Shown: piece after piece, positions 20,466 through 32,093 of the stretch | Numbering within the stretch: the first letter of the stretch is position 1 | How the letters are laid out: each line of letters starts with the position of its first letter | Assembly (NCBI GenBank): GCA_027577595.1 | Contig: JANBRJ010000052.1 | Location: 1 to 64,000, forward strand | From: Coemansia sp. RSA 487 | Lineage: Eukaryota > Kickxellomycota > Kickxellomycetes > Kickxellales > Kickxellaceae | DNA: 64,000 nucleotides | Reading direction: 5' to 3' | Made by a program: the position numbers and the translations under genes | The notes under the pieces: model-generated | What the model was told of the DNA's origin: nothing | The model's database searches: none | Seen by the model: the letters and a program-made list of their open reading frames with translations, nothing else

Positions 20466-21752
20466 ATGCGCCCTTTCACGCCACAGAGCCTGGCACTGTT
20501 CGCATACTTCGCCTTGATAGCCATCGCACTTGTGAGTGCCGAATCCTCCAGCAGCCTCGAGAACACTCCAAGCAACGGCTGTCCCGCCAGCCTTGAACCC
20601 ATCACATGTCCTGAAGGCGAGACCGCAAACTACATCCCACAAAACAGCCTAGAATGTGCACACTACGAGTGCATGAGCGACAGCAGTAACAGTAACGACA
20701 GCAACAACAGTGGCAACAACAGTGGCAACAACAATAATGTTGTTCTTGCTGCAGTTCTCGGCTCTATAATACCTCTCGCCGCCATCGGGGCAGGCGTGTT
20801 TTTCTTTCTGCACTGGCGCAAAAAGAACAAGAGGGCCTCGGATGCCCAGCACGGCGACGCAAAGTACATGGCGGATTACAACAGCCTCGATGACAACGCA
20901 TTTGGCGGCAACGGAATGCACATGGCGGATGCCTACTCGTCTACGTACAGCATCAGCAAATGGCGTGACTCTGCGCTCCAGATCCCAGAAACCCCTGGCT
21001 CGCATGCGTCAATCCCAATCATTTTTTCTGCCGAATACAGCATGGATCAGCTCAACGGCAGCGGCAGCAGCAACGGCGGTGGCCCCGCCTCTGCCGTGAA
21101 CCGCGAGACCCGGCTCTATAACACAAACACATCGTCCGAGGATACTCGGAAGTGGGCCGCCCCAAACGTTGTCAATGTCAAGCAAAAGCCCCAGCTCGTG
21201 GTTCTTGGTGGTGGAGCCGCATCGTCTTCCTCGCTGGCATCTGCCCTGGAGATTGACACATCCAACCTTCGCAGTGAGCAGGTGCATGGAGAGAGCTCCA
21301 GCTCCAGAGTCGCTGACAACGAAGACTCTGCGTCCCCTGCCACACCTCTTTCTCCAGAGACCCCAGAGTCCCTGGCAAGCGTCGCAAAGATATCCGCACC
21401 TGCCACGATACAGCTGCCACGCATAGTACAGATTGGCAATCCGCAGGCAACCCGTGCTGTGGAAGCGGATGTTGGTCAGCAAGCACAGCCGCCCGGCTCT
21501 CCATTGCGCTCTGTAGCCAACGGCTGGGACAGCGAGAGTGAGTTCTCAGACAGTGGTGACTCGGATGCCGAATCGTTCTCTCCGGCTGCCGATGCTAGCA
21601 GGCCAGTATCGCAGACAACAGCACGTCAAACTACCAAACCGGCACTAGGAGCAGATCTACCGTTTGAAAACGACAGCAAAGACTCGCTCTCCAAAGACAT
21701 TTTGAGCGCAACAAACGGCATTAGAGCTGGGCATGAAAGCTCAAAGCCTTGA
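20466..21752 (+). CDS. Single-pass membrane protein, Opy2-like
   Basis: The product is 428 residues. A cleavable signal peptide (about 1-25) is followed by a short outer domain with four cysteines spaced C-x8-C-x15-C-x4-C. A Ser/Asn-rich linker (about 75-95), a transmembrane helix (about 97-117) and a basic stop-transfer HWRKKNKR come next. The rest is a long Ser-rich, acidic cytosolic tail. Fungal Opy2 is a membrane anchor with a small Cys-rich outer domain that recruits Ste50 in the HOG and filamentous-growth MAP-kinase pathways; it has about this length and layout. The cysteine pattern resembles the OPY2 domain, but I cannot confirm it by search. The ATG at 20466 is fixed by the signal peptide. 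The related gene at 22898 shares the topology. Confidence 0.6.
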   Translation: MRPFTPQSLALFAYFALIAIALVSAESSSSLENTPSNGCPASLEPITCPEGETANYIPQNSLECAHYECMSDSSNSNDSNNSGNNSGNNNNVVLAAVLGSIIPLAAIGAGVFFFLHWRKKNKRASDAQHGDAKYMADYNSLDDNAFGGNGMHMADAYSSTYSISKWRDSALQIPETPGSHASIPIIFSAEYSMDQLNGSGSSNGGGPASAVNRETRLYNTNTSSEDTRKWAAPNVVNVKQKPQLVVLGGGAASSSSLASALEIDTSNLRSEQVHGESSSSRVADNEDSASPATPLSPETPESLASVAKISAPATIQLPRIVQIGNPQATRAVEADVGQQAQPPGSPLRSVANGWDSESEFSDSGDSDAESFSPAADASRPVSQTTARQTTKPALGADLPFENDSKDSLSKDILSATNGIRAGHESSKP

Positions 21753-21852
21753 GGAAGAATGCACTGTCCGCGTTTCTTTCATTTTCAGTTTTCATCGCTG
21801 AAGCCAGTCCCCCACTGCTGTGCATGTGCGCTGGGCTTCAATGACTTGTTAG

Positions 21853-21876
21853 ATTTATGTTTATGTTTATGTTTAT
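21853..21876. repeat. TTTATG simple repeat
   Basis: Three to four copies of a TTTATG unit lie in the 3' trailer of the Opy2-like gene. No function is evident. Confidence 0.7.
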
Positions 21877-22029
21877 TAAGGGCAGTTTGTATAAATACAA
21901 CCTCCCCGTACTGTATTTGGCTTTTGTGACGAATTTTGGATCAAGAGATAACGAGTATAAAAATCCATACAGTAAAATGGTGAAAATAGCTTTCTAAATC
22001 GACTACCAAGCGCCAGTGTATCTGATACC

Positions 22030-22653
22030 TATATAAATAAGTGCGAATTCCGGCTTAGCTATTGCTTCATCGACACGTACGACAGTGATCGTTGTTCCCG
22101 ACTGTATGTCTTGCCCATCTGGTTGTCATCACACCCTCCACATCGGCGTGCGGGTACTTACGCTGTCATTAGGGAGTGGTAAGGTGGTGGCATCCAAGAA
22201 ACTTATCCCCTACGTTGTAAGTATTCTGTTGTTGTGTGTTGCAGTTGCTACTAAATGATGCTTGCTGTTGTTGTTTCTTTTGTGTTTCTACTAGACTATA
22301 TCTTTTACTAACGCTCACCATGGTTTCTTTTTCCTCCTGCTTTTATTATATTTTGTATTAGCGGCTGCAAACGATACTTTCGTAAACAACGGAAACACTC
22401 GACTTTCACACATCTCCGAAACCCTTACTTTGTCAACACTTGCCTTTTTCAAACCTCCCTTTCTCCCAAATAGTGTAGGGCCATTCGCACTTTTGGATTC
22501 AAAGCTTTATGTCCCTTTTGCATATTTACCATGTTTTTGAACAGTGCCTTTTATGCAATAAAGAGCACTGTTGACTGTCCATATATTGCCAAAAATGTAT
22601 CTGTAATACAGATGAATCCGTGCGCACAAAGCTGCACTTGCATAATTGTCTGA
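22030..22653 (+). other. Candidate missed exons or small gene between the two Opy2-like genes
   Basis: A TATATAAATA box lies at about 22030 and the next ATG at 22106 opens 37 codons to a canonical GTAAGT donor at 22217. A TACTAA branch-like site and an acceptor ending at 22294 define a 78-base intron. The phase-matched frame after it stays open about 80 codons (from 22295) and begins with a strongly hydrophobic run, FFFLLLLLYFVLAAA, like a signal peptide or membrane anchor. Separately, a 40-codon ATG frame at 22531-22653 has cysteines spaced C-x14-C-x3-C, the same spacing as in the gene at 22898. Either the downstream gene has undetected 5' exons, or a small extra gene sits here. Pyrimidine-rich DNA readily yields hydrophobic frames, so caution is due. 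Confidence 0.3.
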
Positions 22654-22897
22654 TTTTTATCTCACATCACTTTTGACAACATTTCGTTTTCTGAAAATAG
22701 GTGTGTCCTTGTGAGAAATGCATGATATCTGCGCTATTGTATTTGAGCAAGACATGCTGACACTTTCAAGTGCTCTGTACCCACAGAAATGTGTTTTTTC
22801 TTGTTCCTTTTCAAATTCCAAGTATCTGTTACAACTCTAAATTTGTAGAATAAAACCTGTGGTGCCAGTTGCCTACTGAAACCCTTTATTTTTGTAA

Positions 22898-24013
22898 ATG
22901 TCTGAGCCTTTAGCGCGCAGCCCCAAAGCAGCCCCCAGTTTTGCACCACTTCCCTTTGAAGCATCGCTGGATACAAACCAAAGCTCTGCTACTCTTCAAA
23001 GCCCCGCTTCTGCCGACATTCCCGCCCAAACATCAGAGCCAGCACTATGTCAAAACACCCCCACTCCGCTGGAATGCAGCGATGAACAGATATCGGTGCT
23101 CGTTGTTTCAGAATCGTCGTGCAGTTGGGAGTGTCGTAGCAACCCCCACTATGTAAAAGCTACTAATAGCAAGCCAACGGTCATCGGGGGTTCTGTTGGA
23201 GCAGTGGCATTTGTACTACTTGTACTTGTGGCTATTCTTACATTTTCACAATGTAGAAAGAAGAGGCGTCAGCGTGCTGTATACAACAAAGACACTGCTG
23301 ACCTTGAAAGTGAGCTCTCAGACATACCGCTTATACAGACAAACAATGGCCAGCAACCCCTCTCAAAACGCATCTCTTTTAGCTCTACCAACAGCACCAT
23401 CGGCTCTAGACTGCGCTTGTTTCTTGGTTTGTATAGAGGCTCTAGCCTAAAGTCTGACTCCAACACTACCAATATAGCCGCACCATACCATTCTGGTACC
23501 GAGCTGTTGATGGATATTGCTGGAAGGGTGCCTGACGATGATCCAACGCTGGCATCCGCCGATGGAGCAGCAGTGCCTTTTCGTAAGGAAAAAACAGCTG
23601 ATGCATATCCATTTCTTTTAGAGTTTTCACAAGTGTCGGAAGCCAGACCTAGCCCCAGTGGCTACTTGCCTTATCCTACTGAATTCAGTTCGTCGATGCA
23701 ATACTCTCGGCCTAAGCCTATACATGCCCTGCAAAGACAAATGTCAATGGCTAGAAGATTACAGCGGCCAGCATCAACAGGATGCATGGATCTGGATTTG
23801 CACGAGATCCGTCTGCCACACGATTATGAGGCTGCAAAGTACTCTGGAGATGCAGTAATTAAATCCATACAAAAAAGCACATTCTCTACGCCTACAACAG
23901 CTGTATTCGATCCGTTTCAGACGGTGCCGAGTATCCGTAATACTCCATATTGCAAGGACTCGCGCTCCATTGCTTCACACAAGACAAACAGCAAGACAAG
24001 CAGTTTGCTGTGA
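22898..24013 (+). CDS. Second Opy2-like single-pass membrane protein
   Basis: The product is 371 residues from the ATG at 22898; the codon just before it is a stop. A Pro/Ser-rich outer segment is followed by cysteines spaced C-x8-C-x14-C-x3-C, close to the C-x8-C-x15-C-x4-C of the upstream gene. A transmembrane helix (about residues 97-118, AVAFVLLVLVAILTF) is followed by the basic RKKRRQR stop-transfer and a Ser-rich cytosolic tail. Unlike its neighbour it shows no N-terminal signal peptide. Either it inserts by its membrane helix alone, or the true start lies in upstream exons. It is visibly more AT-rich than its neighbour. It is probably an old tandem duplicate; an Opy2-like role in MAP-kinase signalling is inferred. 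Confidence 0.6.
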   Translation: MSEPLARSPKAAPSFAPLPFEASLDTNQSSATLQSPASADIPAQTSEPALCQNTPTPLECSDEQISVLVVSESSCSWECRSNPHYVKATNSKPTVIGGSVGAVAFVLLVLVAILTFSQCRKKRRQRAVYNKDTADLESELSDIPLIQTNNGQQPLSKRISFSSTNSTIGSRLRLFLGLYRGSSLKSDSNTTNIAAPYHSGTELLMDIAGRVPDDDPTLASADGAAVPFRKEKTADAYPFLLEFSQVSEARPSPSGYLPYPTEFSSSMQYSRPKPIHALQRQMSMARRLQRPASTGCMDLDLHEIRLPHDYEAAKYSGDAVIKSIQKSTFSTPTTAVFDPFQTVPSIRNTPYCKDSRSIASHKTNSKTSSLL

Positions 24014-24215
24014 ATAAGGTCATCACCGCAGAACCAAGCTGTATTTTTATAAACCATCTTGTGTAATTAAGATTGTTAAAACCAAGACAATAATTAAATG
24101 GTTATATTGACTCTAAACGCAGTGGAAACTATGCAACTAACACACACATGTTCAAAATGGTGGAGAAGCTGCATCATAATATATACCCATCTAAAACATG
24201 AACTTCCAGGGCATT

Positions 24216-27200
24216 TTATGCAGAAGGTGACTTTGGAGTTGTACACGTAGATTGCTTATCCATATATGAGGGGGCTGCAGTGGAGCGGATCCGTGGAGGA
24301 AGTGAAGGAAGTCTTCTGTAGTCTGAACTAGAATATGGCTCTGTGGACAGTGCACCAGTAACAGCATTCTGCTGATTTTGCAAATTATACCCTGACGATG
24401 GCGGATGTGGTATTCTTGATCGGCTTCCACCATGTGCTCTGTTAGCACCGTGACTGCTGGATGCAAAGGTGCGGCTCCTGGATGCGTTTTGGAAAGTAGA
24501 CGCCGTTGCTGCTGTCGGTGCATGCTTGTCGCCTCCAGCTCCATAATTTAACGACCGGGTATGAGGGGGCAGTGGCGGAAGCGGGCGTGGCGATTCTTGC
24601 TGGCTGTTGCTATCAAGGCACTTTTCAGTCTCCCTGTGTCCAGAATACGTATGGTCAAAGCCGGAAAACATTGGGGAAATTTGCGAGCGGCCAAGAATCG
24701 ACATTTGGCTTAAATGATGGGCCATCTCATTGTCGTCTACGTATAGCGGACTGTTTTTCGCTGGAGCTCCAAATGGCTCTCCTTCCCCAAGCTCGCGTGC
24801 AATGTCTAGCAGGATGTCTGGCTTGGAACGCAATGTTGGCTGAGACTTTATCTCGCTCGCCGACTGCAACGGAGAAGTCGTGGATTTTAGCATCGGGCTC
24901 TTTGGCGGAGCTCCGTACACGCCTTGGCGGCGGTTCAGGCTACGGCCAGAAGCGCCTTTAGCTGATGACACTAGGCTTGGAGATGACAAACAGCTGTTTA
25001 GCGAGTCTGCACTGCTGTGCAGCAAGTGGTGGTGCTGGCTGGCAGAGTCACAGTCGGGCGACATGGAGTCCCAAGTAGTTTTTGCCTGCAATCCCCCATT
25101 GTCTCCAGCCGGAATCAACACATTGAGGCCAATGTTTGCGTTGCTGGAATCCACATGTGTAGTACATATAGAGTCGGAAAGCTGCGAAGCAAATGACTGA
25201 ATGTCTAGTGCCAGTCCACGAGTGGACCCTGGCGGCGTTGCATCAGCCGCACTGAGAGCCTCGTCGAATTCCAGCTTTAAATCGCGCGGAATATCAAGCT
25301 TCTCGCCATGATGTTTCAGATCCAGCTGAATCGAAAATTCGGATGTCGAATCGCCGCCACCTTCGTCCTCGTCATCATCCCTGCGCCGACGAACCCCTGT
25401 TGTGGCCATAGCCGCTGATGAAGACGGGCGAGAGCTTGGGAATGCAGAGCTTCCAAATATCTTTTCGCCGCTGGCTCTGCCATTCCTGGAGCTTGCTGAT
25501 CCAAAGCCAGATCCAAAAAGTGCATTGCTGACCTTGGCCTTGCTGGTAGACCCGACTGATACTACAGACATGGAACGACGCTTAGCAAACGTACCGCTGG
25601 CTGACGATGCAACGCCAGCCTTTGAAATTGATGTCTTTTCGCCAGGCGCGGCCAGGCGCAATGACGGAGGGTTGCTTGTCGCCGTCTCCTCTGTCACGTC
25701 CTTGGCGGTCGAGGTCGCAAAAGTAAAAGCCTTTTGCTTTGTTGGCGAAGGTATGCTTGTCGATGTCGTGTCCATTTGGTCCCAGCTGATCTGGGAGCGA
25801 GACTTGGTGTCTAGAGAGTCATCGGCAAGGATCGATGGGAACGACGGAAACTCATCAAGGGTGTGCGATATTCTCGTTGACTGGAATCTGCTGCTGTTTG
25901 CGTCCTGCAGCAGCGTGTTTGCCTCGCCCAGAATCTCAAAGCCCATCGAATCTGCGTTGCCTCTATTCGCACCAAGCCCGCCTAGAGTAGTACCAGCAAC
26001 ATGGGGAAGCCCCAGGGATGTCTGGCCTTGCAATGTGCCGTGGTTCGCTGATGAGCGTGTTGGTGTGGAAAACGAGGATGAAGCCGATTTAGAGGGCGAT
26101 TGGCCGCCCTGCTCCTGCTGCATCGTCTGTACCCGCCGAGAGCTCACAACTGTGGAACTTTTTGTCTTCAGCTTGTACTTTCCAAGAACAGTCAGAGGCG
26201 TGGATATTGTCGAGTGGCTATATGGCGACGATCCCGAAGACGGGCCGACAGTGTCAGCGCCAACAGCGTTGTTATATGCAGATGGAAACAGATTTGCAGT
26301 GTCGACCACTTCCTTTTGAGAAGCTGACGCCCGAAGGCGGCCAGAAGAAAACAGATGCCTCGCACGCGAAAACAGCTTGCGCGGCGCAGCAGACACAGTT
26401 TCCGCCTTGACAGCCGAGGAGCTTCCAAGCGCGTTCTGGCCAAACAAGGACGCCAGGATGCTGCGGTTGTAGCACTGCTGGATGCGTCGGTGCTCCGGGT
26501 ACGCCAGCAGAACGTACTGGTACATCACCACTGCCTGCTCGACAAGGCGGCAAAGCGCTGGCCAGTTGTCAGCAACCTCCTTCTCCTCGATGAGCTCCGC
26601 GTAGGTGTCCAGTGCGGTTGTGCCTGCTGACTGGTGCGCGTCCAAAGGAAGGACCGTCGATGTCACGTGAAAGTAGTCGTCTCCAAAGTCCATTACCCGG
26701 CAGGCCTGGAACGGGTAGTATGCCATTCCGCCTGTTTCGCTTGTGTCGGCTCGCTCTGGCGCCTGGATACCCTTTTTGGACAGCGCTGGGGTGCTGTTGG
26801 GCGATCCAAGCTGTCTATAGTCCCAAACGATAGTCATATCTGCGACTAGTGCACTGGGACAGTTCGCTCGCGAGCGCGCGTAGTCAGCAGAGTCCCAGAT
26901 GCGCACAGTCCACGACTGGCCACCAACATCTACACGATCGAGCTCGGGATGCCCAAACCTGGCGCTGGAGGCAGGTATCTCAGCGCCAGACTTTGACTTT
27001 CGATGCCCAGCACCAGTCGAGCCGCCAGTATTTCCGGAGCTGCTGTCCTGTCTGCTGAGTCCGGACGTCGATGCCTCAAAGCACCGGGCAATGTCACGCT
27101 CCCATGCAGTGTTTAGAAACTCAAAGAACGCATCTTTCGACAGCGGGTGGTCGGCCTCAAACTCGTGCAATGATTGCGGGTACCAGTACCCGTGGTCGCC

Positions 27201-30200
27201 ATAGGACTCGTAGGTCGTTTCGCTTGGATAGAGGATGCGCGCAAAGCTTTGGTGCAGCCGTTCACTAGATTGCAGTGCGGATGCAGAACGATAGCGCTGT
27301 TGTGCATCGGCTGATAAAGAGGGGACAGGAGATGCGACGTTATTTGAATCCAACGATATGATGGATGATCCTGACGACCTAGGTCCAGCCGGAGCTGCTG
27401 ATGCTAAAGCCGATGCTGTGGCTGTGCGCTGACGTCGAGAAGAGCTTGGGCCAATTGCTGGCAAGCCCGTATCGTCAATGTTGTCTGGATAGCGGTGAAT
27501 ATAGAACAGACGCGAATTAGGGTTGGCACTCTTCTCCAGTATGCCTACACGTGCAACATCAATCCACCCGGCAAACCGACCCCACTTTTTACGGTTGTTT
27601 GCGCTGCCAGAAGTAGTCGATAAAAATGCATTTGCAACCAAGGAGCTCGATGCATAGCTGGAATTGCATGTACAAACTAGCTGGTGATGCTGCTGACCAT
27701 TTGACAGTAATGACGATGCTGTCCCTGCTGTTCCAGATGCTGGCGCACCAGCGCTGCCTGAAGTGGATGATGATCCGGCGGCAGGCTTCACAGCATCTGC
27801 AAACGATGTGTGGATGGGGCAAGTATGGCGTGATGAGGAATTCTCGGTAACACGAATGTCGCCATGACCCTTTGGCGGCCAGAAGCGCTCGACAATCATC
27901 AGCAAGTCGGAAAATACAAGTAAGCACATTGGTTTCTTCGCGGCACCAGTGACCAGATCAATTTCTGACGCATCAATGGCGCCGATGAACTCGCGCGAGG
28001 CGCTGATAATGTTTGGCGGGCAGCCTTCAACAGTAGTATGGATATGGTGCAGCTGGGCAACAGTTTCAGCTACCTGGTTGTCAGCGAGCTGCCCAATTTC
28101 GTTAACTCTCTCAAGCGCTAACCGAATGCGCGGCACGTCTGGGTCGTCGTCGGGGATGACCTTCATCAGATCCGTTAGAAGTAGTGTGTACCGGGGTATC
28201 CGCTGCACCGGCATGATAAGCAGATCGCTAATCCCGAGCTTTTTGCACTCCTCGCGCTCCCGCGCGCGCTGCAGAAAGGCTTCATAGAGCGGGTTCTTGG
28301 CCTCGAGCTCGCGGGAAGAGGCCAAGGCGTGCTGGTAACCGTTGATGTAGCGCTTGTACACGTGAAAATCAACAAAGTGGTCTCTACAGAGCGACCCAAT
28401 GGTCTCTTTTGGATCCATCTCGCCCCTATCCCATGCCTCCAGGTCGCCCAGGAACCGCTCATTCACCTCACTCACCCTCTCGATGTTGCCAAAAATGACA
28501 TGTGCGTCGTATGCTGGAATTAGCGCGTTGTTTGCCGAGCGGGCTGCCGAGCGCAGAGGAACAGCGTATATGTCAATAAGCGCACGCAGCTTCTCGACAT
28601 AGCTGCGCTCGGTCTCTATTAACTCCTGGATGACATTGTTGCGCTTGATCCGCATCTCTTCCTGGGTCTTTTGGCGCTTCTTTTGCTGCTTCCCAGCCTT
28701 TGCAGTGCCGCCAGCTGCACCTGGGCGAGAGGTAGCCCCGCCAGCTGCATGCCGCTCAGGCGTCGAGTTGGCGCTGTGGTGCGGTGAAATGGCCACGCTG
28801 CTGGACTCGCCACGCATGCGCGCACTGACTCTCTCGAGCGTGCGCAGAAACCGCCGATGCGGCGCGGCCATATCTGTAAGTCGCTGGTGGTTGCTGGCAC
28901 CAACGACCACAAAGTCTATCCGCAGACGTCGCCGGTATATCCTAGGCTCTAGACTACGCAATAGGGGCTTGAGGTGGTCGTCACGGATCTCAGTCAGGCT
29001 CTCAGTCGCAACGGCGAGATCCCGCGCTTCGCGCTCAGCAGACAAAAATGTGTTTATTTCGTAGAGCATCGCTTCCTCTTCAACTGCTGTGCCGCCGCCG
29101 CCGCCACCGCCGCCGCCGCGCCCGCCGTCTGCAGAGGTTGGGCGCGTCTGAAACGAACGTTCGTCTGGCAGCTTCTGGTCTGTGGCAGTCGTTTGGAACA
29201 GGCTGTCCATAAAGTCGTTGATCTCTGCTCGCCGCAGCTCTATCGACCGCTTTGTGTTGGACCGCTGCAGTCCGCGCTTTCTTGTTGGCTTTCTGTCAGG
29301 CGTTTCCTTTGGCACAGAAACGTCCTTGGCAGTACCCGACACCAAGCGGCTCAGCATGACATCGGCAGACTGCGTAAGTGCAGTGTTGACAACCTGTACG
29401 GCGTTGTCGGCCGAAAGCCGTTGGTTGCGCAAGGCGGTCAGGAGATACCCGCACCGCTCATCCTCCGCCTGCTGAAAATACAAGCGTAGCGCATGGTAGA
29501 GCAGGATCTTTTGCGGCGTCGGATTCGACAGGCGGTCGAGATCAGTGCCAAACACCGGTTCATCGATAACCATTGTTGGCACGTAGACAACGCCAAACTT
29601 GAATGGCGAGCGCACTAGCGCCTTGTAGCACTCGTGCGATTCGCGGGTGCTGATGGAGATGCAGATGGGTCCGATGGTCGCCTCGTATCCAAAGAAATTT
29701 GTGTGTGGCTTTGGAACCAGCGCATTGAGCCAAAATTCTGTGGCATACTGTCCGTCGTTTTCGTTGTCGTTTGGAATCTCAAACGTGCATCGCGATATTG
29801 GCGTCAGTGCGGTTTGTCCAGAGTCTATGGATGCGTGGTCTGTGCCGCTCTGTCGCCTGTTGCCATCAGCGCCCTTGGATGCGCCACCGCTGGCGCTCTC
29901 TTTGCCACTGTGTGCGTGTGCTGCCCTCATAGAGGAGGTTTCTGCTGCTGCTGCTGCTGCTGGTGTTGTGCTGGACGCTTGGCCAAGCATGGTTGACCTT
30001 ATTCCTGCTCGGGCGCCAGCTGCTGAGCCGATACGCAACGACGTGCGCCTTTGTTCTGTGATTGTTGCACGCCTAGAAAGAGACGCGAGTAGCGCAGTGC
30101 CAACCGACTCCAGCCGGTATGGTGATTGAGTTTTCTGGCTTTGCACCGGTCCCAGAATGCCGGGAAAGGTTATAGATGCTGCGGGAGGCGAGCGGAACGT

Positions 30201-30488
30201 AAACTCCTGGCCGTAGCTGCTGATAGCGATGCGTGTGGGCGTTGTTTGTGGTGTTTGTGTTGTGCTTTTGAGGCGACTCGAGACCGTGGGCGTTCGGTCA
30301 AATCTGCGGGCCGGGCTGCTGTCTGCCTTCTGTGCAGCTGTCTGGTTGCGAGATATTGGTGGTGAGGGCGTCGAGTCTGTCTACGGAATAGAAAAGAACA
30401 AGTCAAAAGACAAGCATTAGCAAATTGAATTTACATAAAGGGCAAAATGCACAGGTAGCCCGCTCCGCTTGTAAGGTCTGATTACCAT
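24216..30488 (-). CDS. Very large Dbl-family RhoGEF
   Basis: Guanine-nucleotide exchange factor for a Rho/Cdc42-type GTPase, acting in polarity and cell-wall control. The long frame is open without an ATG near its 5' end. I place the ATG at 30488-30486, immediately followed by a GTAATC donor, an intron at 30381-30485 and the main exon 24216-30380. The joined start is MTDSTPSPP and the product about 2055 residues. The DH domain is at about 575-770, with ELIETERSYVEKL in CR1 and LLIMPVQRIPRYTLLLTDL in CR3. A PH-like region follows (begins around PMCLLVFSDLLMIVE) with inserted low-complexity loops. The rest is mostly disordered Ser-rich sequence with a polyglycine run near residue 430. Without the intron the first ATG would fall about 50 codons into the main exon. 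I cannot name the orthologue. Confidence 0.88.
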
Positions 30489-32093
30489 TTTGGCATTCGG
30501 CGCCTCAAAGAAAACGAATTGAGTGTAGGAACGGCTAGCGTAAAAATAAATAAACAAAGTCAGGCGTGGTGGATGGGAGAAAGAGAGAGAAAGGCAACAA
30601 CCGTGGATGGGGGAGGGGCCTCTTTCCTTCAGTGTCTCTTCGATGAGAAGGATAGCTCAGCCAGCCGCCAGCAAGGGCACGTGAGGCCGACGGCGGTTCG
30701 CAGCTTTGACCAGAAGAGCACACAGAACCTGGGCAGTAAGCAGCAGCAGCGGGCGGCAAGTCCTGTTGCTTGGCCATAGTATGTAGTCTGTGGCAAGGCG
30801 GGCCTGCTAAAGCGGAGGGACAAGGGGGAACAAAGAGTCGAAGACGCGAAAGGGATATGTTGTTTACACCAGCAGCCCCTGTTTGTCGTTTGTGAGCGTG
30901 CTGCGATCTCTCCACATATCCTCCCGTTGAATCCCAGTCTGCCGGCCTCGCGACATGGAGAATATGAGTCCTGCTGTGTGTTTCTGGGAGGCCGCGTAAG
31001 GACCCGGTAGGCAGCAGTAGAGGCTGGAGGACACGGACTAGCTTGTTCTAATTCTCTCGCTTACCTTTCTGTGTATGTGTGTGTTATAAGGCCGTTGGGT
31101 TCGCAAAGAAAAGAGTGGGTACAGGACAGATGCGAGGTGGATAAAAAAAAGATATCGATAGCAGAGGGGAGAAAAGGTGTTTTCACTCTCAGCACCAGTG
31201 CATCAACTCCTTTTTCTGGCAAAAAATTGCAAGCATTCTGCACACCACTTTCTTTAAAATTTCAGACGCAGCTAAAGTTCCTTTTTTGATTTGATCACAA
31301 GGGGCCTGAGCCTGGTTCATGCAGCCCAACCTCCCTTAACAAAACTGGAAAGATTCAAAACAAGACGACGGTTTGGTTTGAGGCTAGCGGAGAATATCGC
31401 GGCTACTCCGCAACAACCAGCCAAATGGTCCCTTTTCTCGAATCACATGCAAGAATCCCCAGGCGTGGAGCTCAGCAACAAAGCCCGTCTGTTGACTCAC
31501 CACAACCGCCCGCCGCCGCCGCATGTGCTGCAGCCACCGTCCAAGGTTTTCTGCCTGCACAGCTCGCTTCTCAATTTGATCTGCCTCCCCAACTTTCTGC
31601 GGACAAGCAATTTTCAGAAATAGAGATAAAAGCGAACGGTTTCCCAACCTTTTGTACGGGTGTGCGCAGAGTCGCCTGTTTGCAGCTAACTGCTTTTCTT
31701 CTCTTTCGCCTCCTCAAAGTCCCATCTTTTTTGTCTTTTTTACTTCTCTTCAGCTGCCTCTCCACGCTTTTAGTTCATCTTCTCTGCCTCGCGCCTCTCG
31801 AGCCTGGTGTACATACGCACGTAGGCAAGCCGTCGTCGTTGTCGTCATTTATCCTGAGTTTTCCATATCCGTTCTCTCCACCCTGGCAGGTACCACAAGA
31901 GAGGACATTGCCTGCCTACGTTATTGCGCACAACACGCTACGAACCCACATCCGACTGTTGCTGCTGCTATTGCTGCTGTAATTACTAGCAAGTGCGTTT
32001 TTCGGATATCTTCTGGCAACTGAAAGTCCAAAAACCTGCTTGCTTGCTGCATCCTCCCTCCCCCTCCTCCTTACTCGCTTTCTATTCGCCAAT
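30489..32093. other. Divergent promoter region between the RhoGEF and AGC1 genes
   Basis: This 1.6 kb has no convincing gene. The half nearest AGC1 is strongly pyrimidine-rich, as expected for a fungal promoter and leader, with CTG-type triplet runs near 31960. Small open frames here are low-complexity. Confidence 0.5.

Noticed and set aside
25402-26319. 305-codon antisense frame in the RhoGEF
   Set aside because: Shadow of Ser-rich coding sequence.
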